A stretch of 64,000 nt of DNA from an uncultured Alphaproteobacteria bacterium (GTDB lineage: Bacteria; Pseudomonadota; Alphaproteobacteria; HIMB59; GCA-002718135). Positions within the stretch are counted from its first letter, which is position 1. The number at the start of each line of letters is the position of its first letter. The notes beneath the pieces are model-generated. The model saw only the letters and a program-made list of their open reading frames with translations. It was not told the origin of the DNA and made no database searches. The stretch is taken from NCBI GenBank assembly GCA_902525035.1, contig CABZFN010000007.1, forward strand, positions 1 through 64,000. The letters are read 5' to 3'. The position numbers and the translations under genes are program-made. Below are positions 45,493-55,036 of this stretch, piece after piece.

Positions 45493-46916
45493 TGTATAAA
45501 TCATCTTTGAAACAAACGTTAAAAGATCTCGATACAAAAAAAATATCAATAAGAGAATTAAATCAGGATTATTTAAATAGAATTAAGGAAAATGAAAACT
45601 TAAATGTTTTTATTCATTTTAGTGAAGATAATGTTTTAAAGCAGATAGATAACTTAGAGAATGATAATTCAGCAAAAAAATTAAAAGGTATTCCGATTGC
45701 AATCAAGGATCTATTTTGTACTAAAAGTATGCCTACAACCGCAGCTTCAAAGATTTTAGAAAATTTTAATCCAACTTATGAATCTTTTGTTACTCAAAAA
45801 TTATTAGATGAAGGATCTATTTTTGTCGGTAAAACAAATTTAGATGAGTTTGCTATGGGCTCAGCTACTAATACAAGTTTTTTTGGAAATACAATTAATC
45901 CCCTATCAAAAGAAAATGAGCCTTTAGCTCCTGGTGGATCTTCTGGTGGTTCTGCAGCCGCAGTTGCTGCAGATTTATGTTTAGGGGCAACTGGAACAGA
46001 TACAGGTGGATCAATAAGACAGCCAGCTAGCTTTTGTGGTGTTGTTGGTATCAAACCAACATATGGTTTATGTTCACGATGGGGTATAGCTGCATTTGCA
46101 TCTAGTTTGGATCAAGCAGGAATTTTTTCTCATAATGTTGAAGATGCATCAATATTATTACAATCAATCGCTGGATTTGATCAAAGAGATAGTACAAGTG
46201 CTAAAGTAGATATTCCAAATTATTTTGAAAATTTAGATGATGATCTAAATGGGAAAACTGTTGGTATACCAAAGGAGTATTCTATTGATGGTACACCAAT
46301 GGAAATAAGTCAGATATGGGAAGATGCTATCAAGGTTTTAGAAAAAAAAGGTGTTAAAATTAAAAATATTTCACTTCCTCATTCTAAATATGCACTTCCT
46401 ACTTATTATATAATTGCTCCTGCTGAAGCTTCCTCAAATTTAGCTCGTTATGATGGAGTAAAATATGGTTTTAGATCTGATGAAATTGATTCTCTTGATG
46501 AAATGTATGAAAATACAAGAGCTCAAGGTTTTGGAAGAGAAGTAAAAAGAAGAATTTTAATAGGAACATACGTATTATCTGCAGGCTATTATGATGCATA
46601 TTATCTGAAGGCACAAAAAGTAAGAAAATTAATAGCTGATGATTTTAATAAAGCTTTTAAAGAGTGTGATTTTATAGTTACTCCTACTGCACCAAGTGCT
46701 GCATTTCCTTTAAATGAAAAACAAAATGACCCTATCAAAATGTATTTAAATGACGTGTTTACGGTCCCTGCTTCTTTAGCAGGCTTACCTGGTATTTCCA
46801 TTCCCTTTGGGAAAGATAAAAATAATTTACCACTAGGTATTCAAATATTAGGAAAACACTTTGATGAACAGCAAGTATTTAATGCTGCTGTATCTCTAGA
46901 AAGATCATATGAATAA
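45492..46916 (+). CDS. gatA: Asp/Glu-tRNA amidotransferase subunit GatA
   Basis: GatA is the amidase-signature subunit that releases ammonia from glutamine for conversion of Glu-tRNA(Gln) to Gln-tRNA(Gln). The 474-residue protein shows the catalytic Lys in IAIKDLFCT, the Ser-rich signature [15 protein letters not shown], and the cis-Ser and nucleophile Ser in [19 protein letters not shown]. The length is normal. It overlaps gatB by eight bases. No glutaminyl-tRNA synthetase gene is in this window, which agrees with use of the indirect route. Confidence 0.97.
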   Translation: MYKSSLKQTLKDLDTKKISIRELNQDYLNRIKENENLNVFIHFSEDNVLKQIDNLENDNSAKKLKGIPIAIKDLFCTKSMPTTAASKILENFNPTYESFVTQKLLDEGSIFVGKTNLDEFAMGSATNTSFFGNTINPLSKENEPLAPGGSSGGSAAAVAADLCLGATGTDTGGSIRQPASFCGVVGIKPTYGLCSRWGIAAFASSLDQAGIFSHNVEDASILLQSIAGFDQRDSTSAKVDIPNYFENLDDDLNGKTVGIPKEYSIDGTPMEISQIWEDAIKVLEKKGVKIKNISLPHSKYALPTYYIIAPAEASSNLARYDGVKYGFRSDEIDSLDEMYENTRAQGFGREVKRRILIGTYVLSAGYYDAYYLKAQKVRKLIADDFNKAFKECDFIVTPTAPSAAFPLNEKQNDPIKMYLNDVFTVPASLAGLPGISIPFGKDKNNLPLGIQILGKHFDEQQVFNAAVSLERSYE

Positions 46917-48384
46917 TTTAATAAAAGGTGAAAAGCACGATTGGGAAATGGTAATCGGTCTTGAAATTCATGCTCAAGTAAAATCAAATTCCAAATTATT
47001 TTCTTCATCATCAACAAAATTTGGCTCTTTACCAAATAGTCAAGTTTCTTTAGTTGATGCTGCTATGCCAGGAATGTTGCCAGTAATTAATAAGTATTGT
47101 GTAGAACAGGCAGTAAAAACTGGAGTTGGTTTAAACGCTAAAATTAATAATTATTCTGTCTTTGACAGAAAAAATTACTTTTATGCTGATCTCCCACAAG
47201 GATATCAAATTAGCCAATATAAATATCCAATTGTTGGAGAAGGAAAAGTTACAATTGATTTTAAAGATGGGACATCAAAGGATATTAGAATTGTAAGATT
47301 ACATTTAGAACAAGATGCTGGTAAAAGTTTGCACGATCAAAACCCTTCAAAAACATATGTAGACCTTAATAGATCTGGCGTTGCTTTGATGGAAATTGTT
47401 AGTGAGCCTGACATTAGAACGCCTGATGAAGCTGGAATGTATATATCCAAAATCAGATCAATTTTAATGTATTTAGATACATGTGATGGAAATATGCAAG
47501 AGGGTTCTTTAAGAGCAGATGTAAATATTTCAGTAAGAAAACCTGGAGATGAATATGGAACTAGATGTGAAATTAAAAACTTAAACTCTATAAAGTTTAT
47601 TAAGCAAGCTATTAATTATGAAGCAAAAAGACAAATAGAAATATTGGAGTCTGGCGGTTCTATTGAACAAAACACAATGCTCTTTAATACATCTACCGGC
47701 AAAACTAGACCCATGAGAAATAAAGAAGAAGCTCATGACTATAGATATTTTCCTGATCCAGATTTATTACCACTAGAAATTTCTAAAGAAGAAATAGGAA
47801 AAATTAAATCATCAATACCAGGGCTTCCAGATGAGCTTAAGAATAAATTTATTGAGACTTATAAATTATCTAATTATGATGCCTCAGTATTAACTGCAGA
47901 GAAACAAACATCTGATTATTTTAATGAAACAATTAATTCAGATTCAGAATTAAAAAATCATGCAAAAATAGTTGTAAATTGGATTACTTCTGAATTATTT
48001 TCATTATTAAACAAAAATAATCAAGATTTAAATAAATCTCCAGTATCACCTGAAAACTTAGGACAACTTATAAAGTTAATTTCTACAAATGAAATTTCTG
48101 GCAAAATTGCAAAAGATGTATTGGAAGATATGTTTTCTTCAGGAAAAACAGCTAGACAAATCGTAGATGAAAAGGGTTTGCAACAAGTTACAGATCAGGG
48201 TGAAATAGCAAAAGTTATTGATGAGGTCATTGCAGAAAATCCAAAAATGGTCGAACAGTATCTAGCAGGTAAAGATAAGTTATTAGGTTTCTTTGTTGGC
48301 CAAGCTATGAAATTAACTAAAGGAAAAGCTAATCCAAAAATGTTAAATGATATTTTAAAACAAAAATTAAATAAAAAAAATTAA
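46909..48384 (+). CDS. gatB: Asp/Glu-tRNA amidotransferase subunit GatB
   Basis: GatB is the kinase/transamidation subunit that phosphorylates and amidates the misacylated tRNA. The 491-residue protein begins [20 protein letters not shown], with [34 protein letters not shown] and [13 protein letters not shown] following. The C-terminal YqeY-like tail runs from about residue 360 and ends in [20 protein letters not shown]. Its stop overlaps the convergent membrane-protein gene by 18 bases. Confidence 0.97.
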   Translation: MNNLIKGEKHDWEMVIGLEIHAQVKSNSKLFSSSSTKFGSLPNSQVSLVDAAMPGMLPVINKYCVEQAVKTGVGLNAKINNYSVFDRKNYFYADLPQGYQISQYKYPIVGEGKVTIDFKDGTSKDIRIVRLHLEQDAGKSLHDQNPSKTYVDLNRSGVALMEIVSEPDIRTPDEAGMYISKIRSILMYLDTCDGNMQEGSLRADVNISVRKPGDEYGTRCEIKNLNSIKFIKQAINYEAKRQIEILESGGSIEQNTMLFNTSTGKTRPMRNKEEAHDYRYFPDPDLLPLEISKEEIGKIKSSIPGLPDELKNKFIETYKLSNYDASVLTAEKQTSDYFNETINSDSELKNHAKIVVNWITSELFSLLNKNNQDLNKSPVSPENLGQLIKLISTNEISGKIAKDVLEDMFSSGKTARQIVDEKGLQQVTDQGEIAKVIDEVIAENPKMVEQYLAGKDKLLGFFVGQAMKLTKGKANPKMLNDILKQKLNKKN

Positions 48385-48711
48385 ACGTAAAGAATAGCAT
48401 CTATAAGCAACAATTATAAATGTTAAAACTATCCAAATAATACTTCCTTTGTAATTTTCTGCTGCTCTCCAAATTCCAATAGAAATAAATATTGTCCAAA
48501 TAAAAATAAAAATTTTTGAGATTAGTGCAAGATTAGTAAAATCTAAAAATGGTATTTGGGAAACAGAGCTATCCGTATTAAAAAAATAAATTTCAAGATT
48601 AAATATAATAAGCAAAACAATACCATTTAGTAGTTCACCAACTAACCAATAGGATTTCCAGAGTTTTATTTTTCCTTCAAAAAAATCTTTTATTATATTT
48701 GTATTAGTCAT
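48367..48711 (-). CDS. Small membrane protein of unknown function
   Basis: I do not recognise the family. The 114-residue product has three hydrophobic helices at residues about 23-43, 60-80 and 90-107. A short N-terminal cytosolic or amphipathic part ([20 protein letters not shown]) comes first, and the segment [12 protein letters not shown] lies between helices 2 and 3. This Trp-Arg-x-Ala...Tyr-Lys-Gly loop looks conserved. It lies downstream of the DUF4198 gene on the same strand after a 63-base gap, and overlaps the convergent gatB end. Confidence 0.65.
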   Translation of the reverse strand: MTNTNIIKDFFEGKIKLWKSYWLVGELLNGIVLLIIFNLEIYFFNTDSSVSQIPFLDFTNLALISKIFIFIWTIFISIGIWRAAENYKGSIIWIVLTFIIVAYRCYSLRLIFFI

Positions 48712-48774
48712 TTTTATTTATTTTTAATATTATAATTATTCATAAATTTTTAATAGCAATTCAACACTCTTAAA

Positions 48775-49587
48775 TCATTTATTGGGTATTTTTAATGTAT
48801 AAGAAGTCCACAAAGAATGCCATTTAGCATAATTATCTTTTTTCTTATTACTGCCTTCAATTATAATAACACTTTCAATTAGATATTTTGTATTTTCTTT
48901 AAATAAGTAATCAAAATATCCACCCTTGTTTGTTCTAACGTATTCTTTTCTAAAATAACCATTATTTAAACTCATAATAGAAACCTTTTGATCAGCTAGT
49001 ATTTTATTTTTATATTCTAATAGAATTCTTTTACTTTCATTTAAATTTTTAAAAGGATTGTCTAAAAAAATTAATTCAAAGTCCATATTTGTATCGATAT
49101 CTTTACCATCAAAATTTTCCACGCTAATTAATGACTTTGCATATCTTTTATAACTTTCAAAAAAATTTTCTGGATAGTTATTTTCTCTATGTTTTTGAGC
49201 TAAATTAGGAAATCCTTTTTCTCTTGTAAATATTTCAAATTTTACTAATTTTTCATACTCAATATATTTAGTAACTGATTCAACTTGTATTACATTTAAT
49301 CCTTTGAACTTTTCTTTAATATTAAGAGCTGGAATATCACCTAATCTACCTTTAATTTTTAATTTATTATCTTCAGCATACAGAAATGCAATTTTAAAAT
49401 ATTCTTTTGTAAATGGTATTGGTGACCCTTCAAAATTTTCTCCTATAAAGATATTCGCCACAGCTTTTTCATTATTTGATAAGTGATAATTTTTTGGATC
49501 AATCCAAAATTCATGACATAAAGAGATTTTTGTTATTGAAGTTAGGATAATAATAAATATTAATCTTTTTAAAGTAAGTTTCATCAT
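48775..49587 (-). CDS. DUF4198-family periplasmic protein (metal-uptake associated)
   Basis: This 270-residue exported protein has a signal peptide (residues about 1-24) and begins its mature part with HEFWIDPKNYHL, the typical DUF4198 start. DUF4198 proteins are associated with nickel/cobalt transport and often sit near metal carriers. The mature N-terminal His-Glu and later His residues could bind metal, which is inference. Start codons ATG ATG are possible; the first overlaps the start of the divergent HupE-like gene by two bases. The protein otherwise lacks recognisable catalytic motifs. Confidence 0.8.
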   Translation of the reverse strand: MMKLTLKRLIFIIILTSITKISLCHEFWIDPKNYHLSNNEKAVANIFIGENFEGSPIPFTKEYFKIAFLYAEDNKLKIKGRLGDIPALNIKEKFKGLNVIQVESVTKYIEYEKLVKFEIFTREKGFPNLAQKHRENNYPENFFESYKRYAKSLISVENFDGKDIDTNMDFELIFLDNPFKNLNESKRILLEYKNKILADQKVSIMSLNNGYFRKEYVRTNKGGYFDYLFKENTKYLIESVIIIEGSNKKKDNYAKWHSLWTSYTLKIPNK

Positions 49588-50743
49588 GTTCTCTTATATA
49601 AAAATTATAAAGTTATATCTATTTTTAATTCTAGTATGTTTTTTAAATTTATTTTCAACATCTTCTATTAGTCATGAAATCAAGCCATCTATTGCAGATT
49701 TTACTTATGACAAAAAATATTTGAATTTTAAAATAAGATTAAACGCTGAATTGATATTATCTAATATTGATGCATCTACTGTTTCTAATACAGACTCTTC
49801 ATCACTAAGTGAAATTTACGATAAATTTAGAATTTTAAGCAAAAAAGACCTTGAAGAAATGTTTCAAAATTCTTGGAGTGAAATAAGTTCTAATATTGAT
49901 ATTAAAATTAATAATGAAACAAAGAAAATAAATTTAATTAAAACTGAAGTTGAAGATATAAAAAATTTTGAAATAAGTAGAGATACTCATGTTTATTTTA
50001 GAGCTTTATTGGATGAAAATTCTGAACAATTTACATTTAGGTGGGTTAAAAACTACGGCCCAATCATTCTAAGAGAGAATAATAATAACAAATTAGAAGA
50101 CGAATTAGTTACAGAATATTTGCAATCAGGAATTGAATCAAGTCAATTTTCATTTAATGAAAATAATTTTAGTAAAACATTTAATAGTTTCACAAAATTT
50201 TTTGTATTAGGAATTCAACATATAATTCCCAAAGGATTAGATCATATTTTATTCATATTTGGACTTTTTTTATTTTCATCATCTTTAAAAACATTAATTT
50301 CTCAAATAACTATCTTTACTATTGCTCATTCAATTACCCTTATATTTGTTTCTTTATCTTTAATGAGAATCAATCCTCAAATTGTTGAACCTATCATTGC
50401 ACTTTCTATAGTTTATATAGGATTAGAAAATATTTTTAAAAAATATATAAAAGAATATTTAAGATATGTTGTAATTTTGTTTTTTGGATTACTTCATGGT
50501 TTAGGATTTGCATTAGTTTTGAGTGATATAGGTTATAGGAGTACAGACTTATTTATAAATCTTGTATCTTTTAATATTGGTATTGAAGTAGCGCAAATAT
50601 CCATAGTATTGGTTTTATATCTATTGATTGCTTTAAATTTTGCAAAAAATAAAAATTACAGAATTTTATTTCAAGTTCCATCTTCTATATTAATTTCTTG
50701 TATTGGGCTATATTGGTTTTTTGAAAGAATTAATTTTATTTAA
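49586..50743 (+). CDS. HupE/UreJ-type membrane protein
   Basis: The 385-residue protein has a signal sequence (residues about 7-28) and a periplasmic region of some 170 residues starting HEIKPSIADFTYD. The C-terminal domain has about six membrane helices with GIQHIIPKGLDHILFIFGLF, FTIAHSITLIFVSL and LFFGLLHGLGFALVLSDIG. These His-rich helices match the HupE/UreJ_2 family, linked to nickel or cobalt entry. Its start overlaps the start of the divergent DUF4198 gene, so the two probably form one metal-handling module. The metal is not known. Confidence 0.85.
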   Translation: MFSYIKIIKLYLFLILVCFLNLFSTSSISHEIKPSIADFTYDKKYLNFKIRLNAELILSNIDASTVSNTDSSSLSEIYDKFRILSKKDLEEMFQNSWSEISSNIDIKINNETKKINLIKTEVEDIKNFEISRDTHVYFRALLDENSEQFTFRWVKNYGPIILRENNNNKLEDELVTEYLQSGIESSQFSFNENNFSKTFNSFTKFFVLGIQHIIPKGLDHILFIFGLFLFSSSLKTLISQITIFTIAHSITLIFVSLSLMRINPQIVEPIIALSIVYIGLENIFKKYIKEYLRYVVILFFGLLHGLGFALVLSDIGYRSTDLFINLVSFNIGIEVAQISIVLVLYLLIALNFAKNKNYRILFQVPSSILISCIGLYWFFERINFI

Positions 50744-50841
50744 TCAAATTTGCTGGAGTTCAAATTATCAAACTACTAAAGAAAGAAGATTTAACAACCT
50801 CTAATTTTAATAAAATTTTAGGTACACCATGGGCACAATGA
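50734..50841 (+). pseudogene. Start-less coding remnant (C-terminal stump)
   Basis: A 35-codon open stretch follows hupE in another frame and ends in TGA. It reads like protein sequence (GVQIIKLLKKEDL, then FNKILGTPWAQ) with Trp and Pro near the end, but no ATG, GTG or TTG starts it and stops lie just upstream. It could be the tail of a decayed gene. A lytic transglycosylase gene precedes dapA in some alphaproteobacteria and ends with a similar VQ-(I/V)-(Y/I)-(R/K) pattern, but that link is only a guess. Chance is possible. Confidence 0.35.
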
Positions 50842-50855
50842 ATTGATAACTTATG

Positions 50856-50885
50856 CTAAGAAATGCTTTTTTGATAATTTCTTAG
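50856..50885 (+). terminator. Stem-loop downstream of hupE
   Basis: CTAAGAAA and TTTCTTAG form a perfect 8-bp stem around a 14-base loop containing a run of six T residues. It lies about 110 bases after the hupE stop and upstream of the tRNA promoter candidate. A second palindrome, TTGTTAACAA, follows immediately. No T-run follows the stem, so it is not a classical intrinsic terminator; it may instead be an RNA-processing or pausing hairpin. Confidence 0.4.
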
Positions 50886-50920
50886 TTGTTAACAATATTT
50901 TAAATATTAATTAAATAATG

Positions 50921-50949
50921 TTGAGATTCCCCTCTATTTTCGTTATTAC
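50921..50949 (+). promoter_or_regulatory. Candidate promoter of tRNA-Ser and dapA
   Basis: TTGAGA and TATTAC lie 17 bases apart, about 30 bases upstream of the tRNA 5' end. The stretch between is unusually C-rich (TTCCCCTC) for this region. A promoter is expected here because the tRNA is preceded by a gap and a stem-loop, but the -10 match is only moderate. Confidence 0.4.
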
Positions 50950-50978
50950 ATCATAATAAGTTCAATGAATAGACAAGA

Positions 50979-51070
50979 GGAGAGATGGGTGAGTGGCTTA
51001 AACCACAGGTTTGCTAAACCTGCGAAGGAAGTAATTCCTTCCGAGGGTTCGAATCCCTCTCTCTCCGCCA
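50979..51070 (+). tRNA. tRNA-Ser (anticodon GCU)
   Basis: The sequence folds as a class II tRNA. The acceptor stem GGAGAGA pairs perfectly with TCTCTCC, followed by discriminator G and an encoded CCA. The anticodon stem CAGGT/ACCTG encloses a loop with GCT at 51013-51015, decoding AGC and AGU. A long variable arm (GAAGGAAGTAATTCCTTC) is typical of serine tRNAs, and the T stem GAGGG/CCCTC encloses TTCGAAT. The dapA ATG lies only six bases after the CCA, so both are probably on one transcript. Confidence 0.97.
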
Positions 51071-51076
51071 CATAAA

Positions 51077-51949
51077 ATGTTTAAAGGAAGTATACCAGCT
51101 GTAATTACACCATTTTTTGAAGATAAAGTTGATTATGATTCATTAAATAAAGTTTTAACACACTTAATAGATAATGGATCTAACGGACTTGTTCCATGTG
51201 GAACCACTGGTGAATCACCAACTTTATCGCATGATGAACATAAAAAAATAATTGAAGAAACAATCAGAATTACTGACAAAAGAATTCCTGTTATAGCTGG
51301 TACCGGCTCTAATAATACTTTAGAGGCTTTAGAATTCACAAATCATGCCGAAAATTCTGGAGCAGATGCTGCTTTAATTGTAACACCATATTATAATAAA
51401 CCAACTCAATCTGGTTTATATCTACATTTCAAAACTATAGCTGAAAAAACAAATATTCCAATAATAATATATAATATACCTGGTAGATCAATTGTTGATA
51501 TGAGTATCGAAACTATGATCGAGTTATCAAAAGTTAAGAATATTGTTGGTGTTAAAGATGCCACTAATGATTTATTTCGACCATTACTTACGAGAAAAAA
51601 AATGCAAAGTGAATTCTGTTACCTTTCAGGAGAAGATGGAACTGCTTTAGCATATTTGGCTCAAGGTGGTCACGGTTGTATTTCGGTTACAGCTAATGTA
51701 GCCCCGAAATTATGTTCAGAAATGCATTCTGCATGGCAAGATTCAAATATTTCCAAAGCTCAAGAAATTAATCTAAAATTATCATCTTTACATAATGCTT
51801 TATTTATAGAGTCAAGTCCTGGACCCGTTAAGTACGCTGCATCATTATTAGGTTTATGTTTTGAAAAAACAAGGTTACCATTGTCAGAAATCAAAGATGA
51901 CACAAAAGAAGTAGTCGAAAATTGTCTAAAAGAATTACAACTTTTATAA
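51077..51949 (+). CDS. dapA: 4-hydroxy-tetrahydrodipicolinate synthase
   Basis: DapA condenses pyruvate and aspartate semialdehyde in the lysine/diaminopimelate pathway. The 290-residue TIM barrel shows LVPCGTTGESPTLSHDEH, VTPYYNKPTQSGLYLHF with the catalytic Tyr, IIIYNIPGRS, and the Schiff-base Lys in IVGVKDATND. It starts right behind the tRNA-Ser gene and abuts smpB with no gap. The dapA-smpB-rpoZ-rsh order is usual in alphaproteobacteria. Confidence 0.97.
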   Translation: MFKGSIPAVITPFFEDKVDYDSLNKVLTHLIDNGSNGLVPCGTTGESPTLSHDEHKKIIEETIRITDKRIPVIAGTGSNNTLEALEFTNHAENSGADAALIVTPYYNKPTQSGLYLHFKTIAEKTNIPIIIYNIPGRSIVDMSIETMIELSKVKNIVGVKDATNDLFRPLLTRKKMQSEFCYLSGEDGTALAYLAQGGHGCISVTANVAPKLCSEMHSAWQDSNISKAQEINLKLSSLHNALFIESSPGPVKYAASLLGLCFEKTRLPLSEIKDDTKEVVENCLKELQLL

Positions 51950-52396
51950 ATGAAAATTATTGCCGCTAACAATAGGGCTAATTATAATTTCACAATATCA
52001 AATAAAATAGAAGCAGGTATTGTCTTAACTGGATCTGAAGTCAAATCTTTACGTATAAATACAGGTTCTATTAGAGGTTCATATATTATAGAACAAAATG
52101 GCGAACTTTGGCTTTCTAATTCTTTTATAAAAAAATATCAAAATTCCTCAGACTATAATTATGACCCAAGTAGAAATAGAAAATTGTTAGTTACTAGCAG
52201 AGAATTTGATAAAATATCAGGATCTATTAAACAAGGTGGATATACAATAATACCACTATCTCTTTACTTCTCTGATAAGGGTTTCGTGAAGCTATCTTGT
52301 GGAATTGCTAAAGGTAAGAAAAAGATTGATAAAAGAGAATCAATTAAACAAAGGGATTGGAATATTAAAAAGCAAAGAATGCTTAAAAATAATTAA
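51950..52396 (+). CDS. smpB: SsrA-binding protein SmpB
   Basis: SmpB carries tmRNA to stalled ribosomes in trans-translation. The 148-residue protein has [42 protein letters not shown] and the basic C-terminal tail [20 protein letters not shown], which enters the ribosomal mRNA channel. The length is typical. The tmRNA gene itself is not seen in this window. Confidence 0.96.
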   Translation: MKIIAANNRANYNFTISNKIEAGIVLTGSEVKSLRINTGSIRGSYIIEQNGELWLSNSFIKKYQNSSDYNYDPSRNRKLLVTSREFDKISGSIKQGGYTIIPLSLYFSDKGFVKLSCGIAKGKKKIDKRESIKQRDWNIKKQRMLKNN

Positions 52397-52433
52397 CTAT
52401 TTACTTTTAAAAATTGATCACTATAAGCCACCC

Positions 52434-52868
52434 ATGGCTAGAATAACGGTTGAAGATTGTATCGATAAATTTCCAAGTAGATTTGAATTGGTTCTTGTAG
52501 CTTCTAACAGGGCGAGAAAATTATATTCTGGAGAAAATCCAACAGTAGAAATCGATAACGATAAAAATACTGTAATTGCACTCAGAGAAATAGCAGAAGA
52601 AACTATTACAAAAGAACAGTTAAAAAATAATTTAATTGAAGAATATCAAACCAATACTTTTAGTGAGGATGAAGATATAAATGAAATAGAGGATAGTAGC
52701 GATGAAAGTCAATCTGAAACAAACGAATTGCAAGCAAGTGATTTAGACACTGATGAATCACTGAAAAATGATGAAAATGAAAATCTGCCTCTGGAAGAAA
52801 AATCTATTGAAACTTCACAAGATAATCTAGAAAATTCATCAGATGAAGAAAAATTACAAAACATATAA
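52434..52868 (+). CDS. rpoZ: RNA polymerase omega subunit with acidic tail
   Basis: Omega helps assemble RNA polymerase and is needed for ppGpp binding in proteobacteria. The conserved core is [20 protein letters not shown], followed by [16 protein letters not shown] and [14 protein letters not shown], over about 75 residues. I start at MARITVEDC; earlier in-frame starts lie inside smpB. The remaining ~65 residues are Glu/Asp/Ser-rich and probably disordered, longer than in enteric omega but similar in kind to alphaproteobacterial ones. It precedes the ppGpp synthetase/hydrolase gene. Confidence 0.94.
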   Translation: MARITVEDCIDKFPSRFELVLVASNRARKLYSGENPTVEIDNDKNTVIALREIAEETITKEQLKNNLIEEYQTNTFSEDEDINEIEDSSDESQSETNELQASDLDTDESLKNDENENLPLEEKSIETSQDNLENSSDEEKLQNI

Positions 52869-52910
52869 AAAAATTAGATTAAATAAAAATAAATAATTTA
52901 AATATTATTT

Positions 52911-55034
52911 ATGTTTAAAGAAATTCTCAAAGAAATAGAATTAATCACTTCATACCTCACAACTGAAGAAAAAGATAAAGTAAGACATGCACTAAAATTA
53001 AGTGAAGAAGCTCATAGTAATCAGTTAAGAAAATCAGGCGATCCTTTTATAACGCATCCTTTAGAAGTTGCAAAAATTTTGACTTCAATAAAATTAGATG
53101 CTGACTCAATAGTTGCTGGTCTACTACATGATACTTTGGAAGATACAAATTTAAATATTGAGGAAATAGATAAAAATTTTGGAAATCAAATAGTTGAGCT
53201 CGTTGATGGATTAACAAAAATAAATAAATATTCATTAAAGGTTAAAAACCAAAAATTTGGAGAAAATTATAAAAAGTTAATTTTAGCTACAACAAAAGAT
53301 TTAAGAGTAATTTTAGTAAAATTGGCAGATAGATTACATAATATGAGAACAATTCAATTTATTAAAGATGAAAATAAAAAAACTAAAATTGCTTTAGAGA
53401 CATTAGAAGTATTTGCACCTTTAGCTCAACGATTAGGAATGAAAGAATGGCAAGATGAGCTAGAGGATATTTCATTTGAAGTAATAAATCCTGATGCAAA
53501 AAAAACAATTATAGAAAGATTAGAATATCTAAAATCTAAAGATGACAATATTGTCGATGAAATTAGGTATGAGTTAAAAAATATTTTTTTTCAAGAGGAT
53601 TTATTTTGTAAAGTTGAAGGGAGAATAAAGTCTCCATATTCAATATGGAATAAAATAAAAAATAAAAATATTTCCTTCGAACAACTTTCAGATATTATGG
53701 CTTTTAGAGTCATTACTAATTCAACTAGGGAATGTTACAGATGTTTAGGTATAATACACAGACAATATCCATATATTCAGGGAAGATTTAAAGACTTTAT
53801 TTCCGCTCCTAAATCTAATGGATATAGGGCATTGCATACTTCAGTAATGGGGCCAAAAAATAAGAAAATTGAAATTCAATTTCGTTCAAATATAATGGAT
53901 CAAATTGCAGATTATGGTGTAGCATCTCATTGGAAATATAAAGATCCAAAAAAAATAAAAGAAAAAGATGCAAGAGAATATAAGTGGGTCTATGATCTTG
54001 TTGACTCTATGAATTCTTCAGTTTCACAGGATGAGTTGATACAAAATTCTAAATTAAAAGTATTTCAAAACGATATTTTTGTTTTTACCCCAAAAGGAGA
54101 TCTTATAGAATTACCAAAAAATGCAACTCCTGTTGACTTTGCTTATGCTATTCATAGTCAAGTAGGTGATAAATGTGTAGCAGCTAAAATTAATGATAAA
54201 TTACAGCCATTAAAAACAATTTTAAAAAATGGAGATCAAATAGAAATAATTACTTCAGAATCTTCACAGCCATCACCTTTATGGCAAAGATTCACAGTAA
54301 CAACAAAAGTTAAATCTCAGCTAAGAAGATTTTTTAGATTTAAGAAGAAAGAAGAGCATATAATTTTTGGTAGAGAAATTTTAATAAATTATTTTCAAAA
54401 AGAAAATTATGAATTTACTAAAATTATTGAACAAAAAATACTTGATGATTTTAATTATAGATCAATTGACGAACTATACGCTTCAATAGGATCTGGAGAA
54501 ATTACGGCACTTTCCGTAATTAAAAAAATTTATCCAGAGTACAATTATATTCCAGTTTCTAAATTTAATGAAAAAACTCAAAATCCAATAAAGTTAAAGG
54601 GTTTAACCGCTGGAATGTCTTATCATCTAGCAGGCTGCTGTTCACCATTAAAAGGAGATAGTATAGTAGGTATAGTAACTGCTGGAATAGGAGTTGCTGT
54701 TCACACACTTGATTGTGACACTCTTACTTCCTATCAAGATGCACCTGATAGATGGTTAAATATTTCATGGGATAATCAAAATAATTTGAAAACTATATCT
54801 AACGCAAGAATTGTTGTTGTATTATTTAACAAACCTGGAAGTCTTGGAAAAGTTACAACGGTTATTGCAAAAAATAATGGTAATATATCAAATATCCTTT
54901 TTTCAGTCAGGAAATCAGATTTTTTTGAAATTATTATAGATATTGAGGTTAGAGATGCTAATCATTTGGAAAATATTATTGCAGCATTAAGAATGGAAAA
55001 AGAAGTATCTTCTTTAGAAAGATTAAAAGGTTAA
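52911..55034 (+). CDS. rsh: RelA/SpoT-type (p)ppGpp synthetase/hydrolase
   Basis: The 707-residue RSH protein makes and degrades (p)ppGpp. The N-terminal HD hydrolase domain is intact (GDPFITHPLEVAKIL, GLLHDTLEDT, KLADRLHNMRTI). The synthetase domain shows RFKDFISAPKSNGYRALHTS; the RFKD form is that of bifunctional enzymes. A TGS domain (DIFVFTPKGDLIELPKNATP) and a C-terminal ACT domain (RIVVVLFNKPGSLGKVTTVI) follow. As the only RSH seen here it is probably the sole stringent-response enzyme, although the rest of the genome is not visible. It is two bases from acpS. Confidence 0.96.
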   Translation: MFKEILKEIELITSYLTTEEKDKVRHALKLSEEAHSNQLRKSGDPFITHPLEVAKILTSIKLDADSIVAGLLHDTLEDTNLNIEEIDKNFGNQIVELVDGLTKINKYSLKVKNQKFGENYKKLILATTKDLRVILVKLADRLHNMRTIQFIKDENKKTKIALETLEVFAPLAQRLGMKEWQDELEDISFEVINPDAKKTIIERLEYLKSKDDNIVDEIRYELKNIFFQEDLFCKVEGRIKSPYSIWNKIKNKNISFEQLSDIMAFRVITNSTRECYRCLGIIHRQYPYIQGRFKDFISAPKSNGYRALHTSVMGPKNKKIEIQFRSNIMDQIADYGVASHWKYKDPKKIKEKDAREYKWVYDLVDSMNSSVSQDELIQNSKLKVFQNDIFVFTPKGDLIELPKNATPVDFAYAIHSQVGDKCVAAKINDKLQPLKTILKNGDQIEIITSESSQPSPLWQRFTVTTKVKSQLRRFFRFKKKEEHIIFGREILINYFQKENYEFTKIIEQKILDDFNYRSIDELYASIGSGEITALSVIKKIYPEYNYIPVSKFNEKTQNPIKLKGLTAGMSYHLAGCCSPLKGDSIVGIVTAGIGVAVHTLDCDTLTSYQDAPDRWLNISWDNQNNLKTISNARIVVVLFNKPGSLGKVTTVIAKNNGNISNILFSVRKSDFFEIIIDIEVRDANHLENIIAALRMEKEVSSLERLKG

Positions 55035-55036
55035 TT

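Noticed and set aside
50744..50978. Possible riboswitch or small RNA between hupE and tRNA-Ser
   Set aside because: Only simple stem-loops are seen; no known aptamer pattern could be matched by eye.
52299..52433. Longer rpoZ reading frame beginning inside smpB
   Set aside because: The extra residues are an out-of-frame reading of smpB; the canonical omega N-terminus MARITVEDC begins at 52434.
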